NCBI GenBank assembly: GCA_030646565.1
Contig: JAUSLA010000059.1
Span: 1 to 9,607, forward strand
Length of the DNA stretch: 9,607 bases
Direction: 5' to 3'
DNA from: a bacterium
Lineage (GTDB): Bacteria > Patescibacteriota > Minisyncoccia > Minisyncoccales > RBG-13-42-11
The notes under the pieces were generated by a model. That model saw only the letters and a list, made by a program, of their open reading frames with translations, ran no database searches and was not told the origin of the DNA. Within the stretch, counting starts at the first letter, position 1; each line of letters opens with the position of its first letter. A program made the translations under genes and the position numbers. Shown piece by piece: positions 1 through 5,932 of the stretch.

Positions 1-359
1 AGTATATCCTGGACCTTGCCTATCTTCGCCGCCTCTTTATCTATCTCTTTAACCAGGCCTATGCTGTCGACGGAGTGGATAAGGGAAAAGATTTTGACGG
101 CGTCCTTAGCCTTATTGGTCTGGAGGTGGCCTACCATATGCCACTCGGCCCTCGATCCGATCAGGGCGTATTTCTGAAGGGCCTCCTGAACCCTGTTCTC
201 GCCGATAACTTTCACGCCAAGTCCGAGCGCTTCTTCTATCCTGTCAAGGCCCGCCCCTTTAGTGACGCAGACTAGCGTTACGCTATCGGCCGGCCTGCCG
301 GCCTTTTCGCAAGACCTTGCTATCCTTTGCCTTACGGCTTTAATATTATCGGCTATCAT
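1..359 (-). CDS. YggS/YlmE/PROSC-family PLP-binding protein, N-terminal part (3' end outside window)
   Basis: This is a 119-codon open frame running off the left edge. The family is a non-catalytic, alanine-racemase-like TIM barrel that binds pyridoxal phosphate and helps control PLP and amino-acid balance in the cytoplasm. Visible family motifs are VCVTKG around residues 30-35, with Lys34 as the expected PLP Schiff-base lysine, GENRVQEA at about 53-60, WHMVGHLQTNKAK at about 73-85 and IHSVDS at about 94-99. The ATG at 357-359 is chosen because the homologous region begins shortly after it and an in-frame TAG lies seven codons upstream. A GTG at 369-371 is the only alternative, and neither has a clear Shine-Dalgarno sequence. 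In many bacteria this gene follows ftsZ; here it follows ftsA after 486 non-coding bases. The family call is firm, but the C-terminal half is not visible. Confidence 0.9.
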   Translation of the reverse strand, partial: MIADNIKAVRQRIARSCEKAGRPADSVTLVCVTKGAGLDRIEEALGLGVKVIGENRVQEALQKYALIGSRAEWHMVGHLQTNKAKDAVKIFSLIHSVDSIGLVKEIDKEAAKIGKVQDI

Positions 360-379
360 TTTAATTAACACGATACACT

Positions 380-403
380 ATCATAAAAAAGGGGCGAAGT
401 CAA
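380..403 (-). promoter_or_regulatory. weak candidate promoter elements upstream of the yggS-like gene
   Basis: On the minus strand a TTGACT (398-403) resembles a -35 box and a TATGAT (380-385) resembles a -10 box, about 20 nt before the ATG. Each hexamer is a near match, but the 12-nt gap is too short for a standard sigma-70 promoter, so the two probably do not work together. The gene would need its own promoter if the hairpin at 680-718 terminates the upstream transcript. That need is the main reason for listing these elements. Confidence 0.2.
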
Positions 404-416
404 TGGAAGGAGAGGG

Positions 417-666
417 GAAAATTTTTCGCATCTCCTACCAGGCGTGGGCCTATTACGGCCTGGTCTTCCACTTGTCGCTCACTCGGATTGGCCATCCTCG
501 TTCGCTGTGGAAAAATTTCGATGAGCCAGTCAACCCGAACACGCATCAAACTATTGATCGGTTTGCCTGGCTCTGCTGTATCGGCAAGAGGTATCGAAAT
601 TTTTCGACAGTCGTTCCAGACCAGGCCGTAATAGGTCCGCCATCTCGCAAGAATGAGAAAAATTTT
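417..666. repeat. large imperfect palindrome with nested inverted repeats
   Basis: The outer arms are aaaatttttc (418-427) and gaaaaatttt (657-666). In exact register with them, 21-nt arms at 446-466 and 618-638 pair with one mismatch; they contain tattacggcctggtct and its complement. Further in, 505-522 (ctgtggaaaaatttcgat) pairs with 593-610 with one mismatch, 523-537 pairs with 559-573 with two mismatches, and a small atcaa/ttgat hairpin sits at 545-558. The two sides have unequal insertions (467-504 on the left, 574-592 on the right). A transcript of either strand could fold into a long branched stem. It may be a degenerate non-autonomous mobile repeat or a structured RNA; no known RNA family was recognised. 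Confidence 0.75.
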
Positions 667-679
667 AGAGGAAGGCAGA

Positions 680-718
680 AAGAAAGCCAGGCGAGCGAAA
701 AGAGAGCCTGGCTTTCTT
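680..718 (-). terminator. strong GC-rich hairpin, probable intrinsic terminator after ftsA
   Basis: A perfect 13-bp stem pairs 680-692 with 706-718 around a 13-nt loop; its core is GCCAGGC/GCCTGGC with A-rich and T-rich ends. On the minus strand, the ftsA direction, the 3' arm ends GGCTTTCTTT and continues pyrimidine-rich (CTGCCTTCC), resembling a rho-independent terminator with an interrupted U tract. It lies about 130 nt beyond the ftsA stop codon. On the plus strand the tail is poorer in T. The hairpin is certain; termination is inferred, because the U tract is imperfect and the stem lies among other inverted repeats. Confidence 0.55.
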
Positions 719-732
719 CGAACGTTTAGCCT

Positions 733-824
733 GAAAAATTTTTTGGGTGATGCGACCGAGACTTTTCTCTTATGGGCGCACCCTAAAACGAAAAGTCGAG
801 GGAGCAGCAGGACCCAAAAAATTT
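733..824. repeat. nested inverted repeat just downstream of ftsA
   Basis: A perfect 13-nt inverted repeat, aaattttttgggt (736-748) and its complement (812-824), encloses a second perfect 8-nt pair, gacttttc (760-767) and gaaaagtc (790-797). Inside that is a short ggg/ccc stem (774-776 with 781-783). All three are nearly concentric, so the region can fold as one interrupted stem of about 90 nt. Its A/T-rich ends are of the same type as those bounding the palindrome at 417-666. No protein-coding frame explains it. Confidence 0.7.
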
Positions 825-845
825 ATTTGACAATGGAAAAAATTT

Positions 846-1922
846 CTAGAAATAATTATTGAAGATGTCGACGACCTTGTCGGAGAGGAGTTTGACGACG
901 TTCTTTTCCGCGACGGCCTTCTCTTTCAGGCTCTCATAACCGTACCTCGCCAGGCCTATGGCGGTAGCGGCCTTGATACTGTCCAGGCTCGATATATCGC
1001 CTGTGATGCCTCTCACCGTTCCCACCTTCACGGGATATTTCAATTTCTCTTCCAGGAATTCTATAAATCCGTCGGCTAATGTCATCCCGCCCATTATCGT
1101 GATGGAATTTAGGCGGCCTCCCCGCCGCAGGAATCCCTGGAGGCGGGAATCTATCCCGGAGACGGCCCCCGCCAGCTCCGGGCTGTCTTTGAAGTCGCTC
1201 TGTATGTCTCTGGCCCCGAACGATATTATTTCGATATCATCGAGGACCCCTCCTAAAAATAAGGAGATCTCGGTAATTGAAGAACCGATGTCGACAAGCG
1301 CGGCCCCGCTCTCCATATCTTCCGGGTCAAGCACGCTTGAGCCGTCGGCGATACCCGTATAGACAAGTTCCCTGACATCGTATCCCGCGCTCGAGACGCA
1401 CTTATAGATATTCTGTATATGGTTTATATTCGCGGTAAGGATGTAAACCTCGCATGCAAGCCGCGACGCCGAGAGGCCGATCGGGTTCTTTATGTAAGGC
1501 TGGTCGTCTATAGAGTACATATGGACTATCCTGTGGAGTATCTCCCTGTCGAGCGGCAGATTTATCGTGCTCGCGACGCTCGCGCATCTCTCCATGTCCG
1601 GCCTCGTCACTTCCCTGCCCCGGAGCGATATCGGTATCATCCCCTTAGACCTTTCGCCCCTGACGCTCGTGCCGTTTATATTGACGTATATATTGTCTAT
1701 GCGGCGCGAGGCCTTATCGGCAAGCTTCCCGAGCACCTTCGACACCGAAGCCACCGCTTCATCAAGGTCCTCCACGGTGCCTCTCGATACGCCCTTCGAA
1801 GGATATGTCACCTGCGCCAGTATCCTGAAGAGGCCCTTCCTGTCGGTCTCGGCGGCGACGGCCGACACCTTGGAGGAACCTATATCAAGGCCTGTTATTA
1901 TTATGGGTCTCTTCGTTATCAT
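846..1922 (-). CDS. ftsA: cell division protein FtsA, shortened form lacking most of subdomain 2B
   Basis: FtsA is the actin-like protein that tethers FtsZ to the inner membrane and recruits later divisome proteins. This 358-aa product has the phosphate-1 motif GLDIGSSKVS (11-20), the 1C-type region with NPIGLSASRL (146-155), a phosphate-2 region VDIGSSITEI (210-219), an adenosine-motif segment IMGGMTLADG (276-285), and a C-terminal amphipathic stretch NVVKLLSDKVVDIFNNYF (341-358) suited to membrane binding. Common FtsA proteins are about 420-440 aa. Compared from memory with the E. coli and B. subtilis proteins, the missing residues fall between ARDIQSDF (237-244) and LNSITIMGG (271-279), where subdomain 2B belongs. 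The phosphate-2 motif has SSI where GGGT is usual. The start ATG overlaps the ftsQ stop as ATGA, and the stop is TAG. Identity is firm from motifs and position, although function may be altered. Confidence 0.93.
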   Translation of the reverse strand: MITKRPIIITGLDIGSSKVSAVAAETDRKGLFRILAQVTYPSKGVSRGTVEDLDEAVASVSKVLGKLADKASRRIDNIYVNINGTSVRGERSKGMIPISLRGREVTRPDMERCASVASTINLPLDREILHRIVHMYSIDDQPYIKNPIGLSASRLACEVYILTANINHIQNIYKCVSSAGYDVRELVYTGIADGSSVLDPEDMESGAALVDIGSSITEISLFLGGVLDDIEIISFGARDIQSDFKDSPELAGAVSGIDSRLQGFLRRGGRLNSITIMGGMTLADGFIEFLEEKLKYPVKVGTVRGITGDISSLDSIKAATAIGLARYGYESLKEKAVAEKNVVKLLSDKVVDIFNNYF

Positions 1923-2719
1923 TTCGGGCCTATTATAACATCTTTAAAACGCACGTCTATATACTTTATCTTATCGAACACGAGCCGCTGGTCTTTAAGG
2001 GTCTTCTCCAGCCTCGAAAGGCGCCCTTCGAAGTCCTCGGGCCCTATCCGGATCTCGGTCCCGGTCTTAAGATAGAAGGTCATATTCTTGACGTCGTCAG
2101 CATTTATGGTATTTACGCCGTATTCATCTAAAAATTTAAATTTTTTCACGGCCTTCAGGAGGCTTAGGGCAAGATCCAGATTCCTGGAGGTATTCCTTCT
2201 TCCGCGTCTTGCGTCATATCTCACATCGACGCCAAGTATGACGGGGAGTTCCTTGAGGGACCGCGCGTCGACGCTGGGCAGGACATACCCCTCCTCATCT
2301 ATCGGATAGTAGCGTTCATCCCTGATCAGCGCAACGGGTCTCCTGAATTTCAAGCTTATAAGAAGTTTATCGGGCAGGGCTATCCGGACGTCCACCTCCT
2401 TTGAGTCCGGATAAGACGCCTGTACCATCCTTGCCGCGTTCTTAAGGTTTATCTTGAATACGTTCTTATCTTTGTACAACCTCAGCATCTCATTGTTTAT
2501 CCATTCGGCAGTGCCATGGTCTATAAAAGAGCTCTTCGTCTCTACGGACTTTAATTTGAAGTAATCTGAATTATACAGGAACGCCTTCACTAAAAGAAGC
2601 ATGGTGAAAGCGACAAGAAGAGCCGTAGCGAATCCAACAAGGTTCTTAACGGCGATATCCCGGATCTCTTCGACTATAGAAGGTAATTTTATTTTTTTAA
2701 ACTTTCTTTGCCTTCCCAT
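1919..2719 (-). CDS. ftsQ: cell division protein FtsQ (POTRA domain)
   Basis: FtsQ is a bitopic inner-membrane divisome protein that, with FtsL and FtsB, links early division proteins to the septal synthase FtsW-FtsI. The 266-aa sequence has a basic cytoplasmic N-terminus (GRQRKFKKIK), one membrane segment at about 26-48 (NLVGFATALLVAFTMLLLVK), a POTRA domain at about 53-125 beginning YFKLKSVE and including the PDKLLISLKFRRPVALI pattern, then the beta-rich FtsQ domain with YPIDEEGYVLP (138-148) and a C-terminal YIDVRFKD (253-260). The ATG lies 1 nt after the ddl stop, with GGAG (2725-2728) 5 nt upstream. The end overlaps ftsA by 4 nt. Position between ddl and ftsA supports FtsQ rather than another POTRA protein. 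No oddities were seen. Confidence 0.92.
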   Translation of the reverse strand: MGRQRKFKKIKLPSIVEEIRDIAVKNLVGFATALLVAFTMLLLVKAFLYNSDYFKLKSVETKSSFIDHGTAEWINNEMLRLYKDKNVFKINLKNAARMVQASYPDSKEVDVRIALPDKLLISLKFRRPVALIRDERYYPIDEEGYVLPSVDARSLKELPVILGVDVRYDARRGRRNTSRNLDLALSLLKAVKKFKFLDEYGVNTINADDVKNMTFYLKTGTEIRIGPEDFEGRLSRLEKTLKDQRLVFDKIKYIDVRFKDVIIGPK

Positions 2720-2720
2720 A

Positions 2721-3644
2721 CTATCTCCGCACTCCTTCCACCATCCTCATGCATAATCGGTTAAACGAAAGGCCCGCCACACCGGCAGCTTTAGGCAGAA
2801 GGCTTCGTTCGGTCATGCCGGGAATGGTATTGACCTCAAGGACAAATATCCCGCCGTCCTCTCCCATGATCATGTCCACCCTGGAAAACGACCGGCACCC
2901 GAGAGCGGTGTGGGCGCGCCTTCCCAATTCCTGAGCCCGCTCATAGATATCTTTTTCTATAGGAGCCGGTACGACATATTTTGTATACGGATCGTTATAT
3001 TTCGCCGTATAGTCATATACGTTCTCTCTTGTGACTATCTCTATGACCGGCAGCGGCTTGTCGTCCAGGATACCGACTGTAAGCTCCCTCCCATCAATAT
3101 GCTCTTCCAGGAGGGCCTTCTCTCCGTACTTGAATGCCTTACCAAACGCATCCTCAAGCTGGCTCTTATCCTTCACTATCGACAGGCCGATGCTGGACCC
3201 CTCAAACTGCGGCTTAACTACAATCGGAAATCTGACCTCTCTACCTTCCGCTAAATTATCCTGCCCGCGCTCAAAGACTGTGTGCCTCGGCGTCGGTATG
3301 CCGCTGGCGATAAAGATATCCTTTGACGCTATCTTATCGAGCGCCGCCCTGGATGCCGCCGGGCCGGATCCTGTATATGGGATCCGCGCCTCCTCTAAAA
3401 TACCCTGTACGGTACCGTCCTCGCCGAACCTTCCGTGCAGCGCAATAAACGCGACGTCAAGCCTCTTAGCCCTGATCAAATCCCGTATGTCATCGCGAAT
3501 ATCGAGAAATATGGCTTGGCAGCCTTCTTCTATGAGAGCCTTATGGACCGCCTTGCCGGACCTCAGGCTTATCTCCCTCTCGCTGGATGGCCCTCCGGCC
3601 AGGACGCCTATCCTTCCGAAAGATCTGCAGTTATCCGGCGTCAT
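2721..3644 (-). CDS. ddl: D-alanine--D-alanine ligase
   Basis: This ATP-grasp enzyme joins two D-alanines in the cytoplasm; MurF adds the dipeptide to the UDP-MurNAc-tripeptide. The 307-aa length is normal. Motifs are GGPSSEREISLRSG (17-30), HGRFGEDG (70-77), TGSGPAASRAALDK (91-104), VVKPQFEGSSIG (142-153), EEHIDGRELTVGI (180-192), YDYTAKY (210-216) and EVNTIPGMTERS (270-281). The Glu of SSERE, the Ser of EGSS and the Tyr of AKY match the catalytic triad of E. coli DdlB. That tyrosine argues for D-Ala-D-Ala rather than D-Ala-D-Lac synthesis. The last two motifs carry the metal-binding acidic residues and Asn. The ATG overlaps the murCB stop (ATGA), with a weak GAAG at 3650-3653 upstream. Placement in the dcw cluster fits. 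Confidence 0.96.
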   Translation of the reverse strand: MTPDNCRSFGRIGVLAGGPSSEREISLRSGKAVHKALIEEGCQAIFLDIRDDIRDLIRAKRLDVAFIALHGRFGEDGTVQGILEEARIPYTGSGPAASRAALDKIASKDIFIASGIPTPRHTVFERGQDNLAEGREVRFPIVVKPQFEGSSIGLSIVKDKSQLEDAFGKAFKYGEKALLEEHIDGRELTVGILDDKPLPVIEIVTRENVYDYTAKYNDPYTKYVVPAPIEKDIYERAQELGRRAHTALGCRSFSRVDMIMGEDGGIFVLEVNTIPGMTERSLLPKAAGVAGLSFNRLCMRMVEGVRR

Positions 3645-5932
3645 ATTATCTTCACTTCCAGCTCCAGATCTACGTTATAATTCTCCCGCACCTTGTCGCG
3701 AATAAAGTTTATGAGGTTCAGCACATCGCTGGATTTCGCGCCCTTCTCATTTATAATGAAATTGGCGTGTTTCTCGGATATCCGGGCGCCGCCCATCCTC
3801 ATCCCTTTAAGCCCGAGCGTATCTATCAGCTGTCCGCACGTAAACTGAAAATCCTTGGGGTTCTTAAAGACGCATCCCGCGCTCGGCATATCAAGGACCT
3901 GTTTCTCTCTCTTAATGGCTAAAAATTTGGAGCAGGTTGAAATCAACAGGGCGCTTGAGCCCTGCTCCAGCCCCAGTTCCGCCTCAAGTATCACATAGGA
4001 CCCCAGGTTCGAATCCCTATAGCTGAATATTATATCTTTCCTGCTCATAGTCTTTATCTTACCGTAATAATCCATGACTTTGAGAGACCTTATAATATCG
4101 CCTATGTTCTTGTATATCGGATTAGCAGACCCGCCCGCATTCATATATATGGCGCCCCCTACGGTGCCGGGTATACCCACCAGCGACTCGATCCCGCTCA
4201 GGCCACTCACGCAGCAAAACCTGACGAGGCGAGGGAGGCTGTAACCGGCGCCGACAAGGATCTTGGAACCCTTCACCTCCAGCCTTTGAAAGGCCGGGCT
4301 CGTAAGGCGTATCACAATGCCTTTAAAGCCCGAGTCATTTGCCAGGATATTCGTTCCGTTACCTATGATAAATACGGGAACACTGCCGGCCTTCGCGTAC
4401 GCAAGGACCCTCTTCAGGTCATTTGTATCGCACGGTTCCACCCAGGCTTCAGCCGGGCCGCCTATCTTAAATGACGTATGGGAGGAGAGGCCCTCCCCGA
4501 CCCTGATCTTTCCTCTCGTGATCCGCCTTAGTCCTGAGATAAGATCTTCCCTTGCGCCTTCTTCGTTAAGCCTCGAGGAAAGATCATCAGCCACCTTATT
4601 TATGTCGCCAGCTCCAAGAACGACTACCATATCCCCTCTCTTCTTTAAATCCATGACATGCCCCGCTATCTTGTCTCTCTCTATCACTTTTACATCCTTT
4701 ACCCCATTAGCCCTCACCCGATCGTATATGCTTCGAACGGAGACGCCCCTGATGGGCCTCTCGCTGGCCGCATATATATCAGTCAATATAAGTTTATCCG
4801 CGCCGTTAAAGCACCTGCCGAACTCCTCGGCAAGAAACTTCGTCCGCGTATACCGGTGCGGCTGAAATATGACGATGAGCCTCTTCTTCTCGCAATTGGC
4901 GCATACGTCCAGCACCGCCTTTATCTCGGTCGGGTGGTGCGCGTAGTCGTCTATCAGCGTAACCCCGCCCGCCTCGGCCCTCAGGTGAAATCTCCTCTTG
5001 GCGCCGGCAAAATATTTTATAGCGGCCGCTATCTTCTTAAAGTCGAGGCCGAGGGAAAGGCCGACAAGTATCGCAGCCATAGCATTCAATACGTTATGCC
5101 TCCCCGGGATGGACAACTCCACCCTCCCCAAGTTCGCGCCTTTATATATGCAGTCAAAAGACGCCTTGAATCCGCCTATCTTTATAGAAGCGGCATACAT
5201 ATCCGAAGAGCTGGAGAAGCCGAAGCTCTCCTTCTTGAGCCTAAATCCTTTCAGCGCCTCTTTTATATTAAGGTCGTCGTTGTTATAGAAGAGGGTCCCT
5301 CCCCTTTTTATATTATCCGCGAATGCGCGGTAAGAGGCCTTGACGCAGCCCATCGTCTTATAGTGGTCCAGATGCTCCGGCTCGATATTTGTTATTACAG
5401 CGAAGCGGGGCTTGAGGCGCAGGAATGAACCGTCGCTCTCGTCCGCCTCGGCGACTACGTGAGGGCCGCGACCGAGCTTGGCGTTCCCGTGAAATATTTT
5501 TACTTCGCCGCCGATGACGGCGGTAGGGTCGAGGCCGCAATTTTCAAGCAAGACGGATATAAGCGAGGTGGTCGTCGTTTTCCCGTGCGTGCCGGTTACC
5601 GCAATGCCTTCCTTCCTGTTAAATATCCGGCCCAGGACCTCCGAGCGATGGACGACGGGTATCCTCCTCTTAGCGGCCTCCACGATCTCGGGGTTGTCTG
5701 AAGAGACCGAAGACGAATATACGAGAAGCCCGACGTCGTCCAGGATGTTGGAAGACGCATGGCCCTTGAAGACCACTCCTCCGTTATCCTCGATCTTACC
5801 TGTCAGGCCGTTCGGTTCGAGGTCCGAACCGGAGACCTTGTAGCCCATCTCAGATAATATGAACGCTATGCCGCTCATCCCTATACCGCCGATCCCCACG
5901 AAATGAGTGCGTTTGTTTTTATTCCTTAACAT
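3641..5932 (-). CDS. murCB: fused UDP-MurNAc--L-alanine ligase / UDP-MurNAc dehydrogenase (MurC-MurB)
   Basis: One 763-aa frame covers two cytoplasmic enzymes. Residues 1 to about 455 are MurC: GIGGIGMSG (13-21), ATP loop GTHGKTTTT (114-122), ADESDGSFL (162-170), NIEPEHLDHY (182-191), PGRHNVLNA (276-284), DDYAHHPTEIKA (328-339) and FQPHRYTRT (356-364). From about 465 it is MurB: HTSFKIGGPA (485-494), GNGTNIL (524-530), GIPGTVGGAIYMNAG (586-600), YRDS (638-641), SAGCVFKNP (684-692), ISEKHANFIIN (718-728) and terminal LELEVKII. MurB normally reduces the enolpyruvyl product of MurA, and MurC adds L-Ala to that product, so consecutive steps are joined. Cys687 stands where E. coli MurB has the proton-donor Ser; Glu759 matches the catalytic Glu. 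The short linker (about 455-465) contains no stop. GGGAG (5941-5945) lies 8 nt before the ATG, and the start overlaps murG by 14 nt. Confidence 0.96.
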   Translation of the reverse strand: MLRNKNKRTHFVGIGGIGMSGIAFILSEMGYKVSGSDLEPNGLTGKIEDNGGVVFKGHASSNILDDVGLLVYSSSVSSDNPEIVEAAKRRIPVVHRSEVLGRIFNRKEGIAVTGTHGKTTTTSLISVLLENCGLDPTAVIGGEVKIFHGNAKLGRGPHVVAEADESDGSFLRLKPRFAVITNIEPEHLDHYKTMGCVKASYRAFADNIKRGGTLFYNNDDLNIKEALKGFRLKKESFGFSSSSDMYAASIKIGGFKASFDCIYKGANLGRVELSIPGRHNVLNAMAAILVGLSLGLDFKKIAAAIKYFAGAKRRFHLRAEAGGVTLIDDYAHHPTEIKAVLDVCANCEKKRLIVIFQPHRYTRTKFLAEEFGRCFNGADKLILTDIYAASERPIRGVSVRSIYDRVRANGVKDVKVIERDKIAGHVMDLKKRGDMVVVLGAGDINKVADDLSSRLNEEGAREDLISGLRRITRGKIRVGEGLSSHTSFKIGGPAEAWVEPCDTNDLKRVLAYAKAGSVPVFIIGNGTNILANDSGFKGIVIRLTSPAFQRLEVKGSKILVGAGYSLPRLVRFCCVSGLSGIESLVGIPGTVGGAIYMNAGGSANPIYKNIGDIIRSLKVMDYYGKIKTMSRKDIIFSYRDSNLGSYVILEAELGLEQGSSALLISTCSKFLAIKREKQVLDMPSAGCVFKNPKDFQFTCGQLIDTLGLKGMRMGGARISEKHANFIINEKGAKSSDVLNLINFIRDKVRENYNVDLELEVKII

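Larger units (their letters stand above)
360..845. other. 486-base gap between ftsA and the yggS-like gene; no supported gene
   Basis: The gap contains the repeats and hairpins listed separately and no credible coding sequence. Open frames occur on both strands. The longest on the minus strand (400-822) has 140 codons but no ATG until 48 codons before its stop, and no recognisable product. The plus-strand frames likewise match nothing recognisable. Part of their apparent openness follows from palindromy: across the 417-666 palindrome the two strands read similar peptides in matching order (KIF, YYGLV, DQAVIGP, KNF). In many dcw clusters ftsZ occupies this place. Confidence 0.7.
417..846. repeat. 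seven dispersed GAAAAATTTT-like palindromic A/T tracts
   Basis: Copies lie at 417-427, 510-519, 596-605, 657-666, 733-744, 815-824 and 836-846. All are variants of G-A(3-6)-T(3-6)-C/G, except that 657-666 ends in A after the T run and 815-824 starts with C. They sit at the ends of, or inside, the hairpin modules of the ftsA-yggS gap. Spacings between starts are roughly 93, 86, 61, 76, 82 and 21 bases, so this is not a regular tandem array. The last copy shares its final base with the ftsA stop codon. AAATTT tracts bend DNA and are self-complementary, so they could be protein-binding sites, ends of small mobile repeats, or parts of RNA stems. The sequence does not decide between these. Confidence 0.7.

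Noticed and set aside
505..610. Xer/dif-like or recombinase core site
   Set aside because: The paired 18-nt arms are too far apart and too A/T-tract based to resemble a dif site, and no recombinase gene is in the window.
262..729. Plus-strand open frame of 155 codons in the ftsA-yggS gap
   Set aside because: It begins inside the yggS-like gene on the opposite strand, crosses several inverted repeats, has no recognisable domain and owes part of its openness to the palindrome.
360..845. Known structured RNA (RNase P RNA, tmRNA, SRP RNA, 6S) in the gap
   Set aside because: None of the conserved sequence landmarks of these RNAs was recognised by eye on either strand; a covariance-model search would be decisive.
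417..846. CRISPR-like array
   Set aside because: The repeated tract is only about 10 bases, the spacing is irregular and the spacers are themselves inverted repeats; no cas gene is present.
653..862. Plus-strand 69-codon frame rich in Lys/Arg
   Set aside because: It runs through the terminator-like hairpin and AAATTT tracts and into the end of ftsA; its composition follows the A-rich repeats and no ribosome site is evident.
2721..3644. VanA-type D-Ala-D-Lac ligase
   Set aside because: The YDYTAKY motif with the DdlB-type active-site tyrosine, and the dcw context, indicate an ordinary D-Ala-D-Ala ligase.
4658..5428. Long plus-strand frame opposite murC (256 codons), and similar ones at 1419-2075 and 3031-3705
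   Set aside because: They lie wholly or almost wholly antisense to genes with clear family motifs and have no recognisable product; they are shadows of codon bias.
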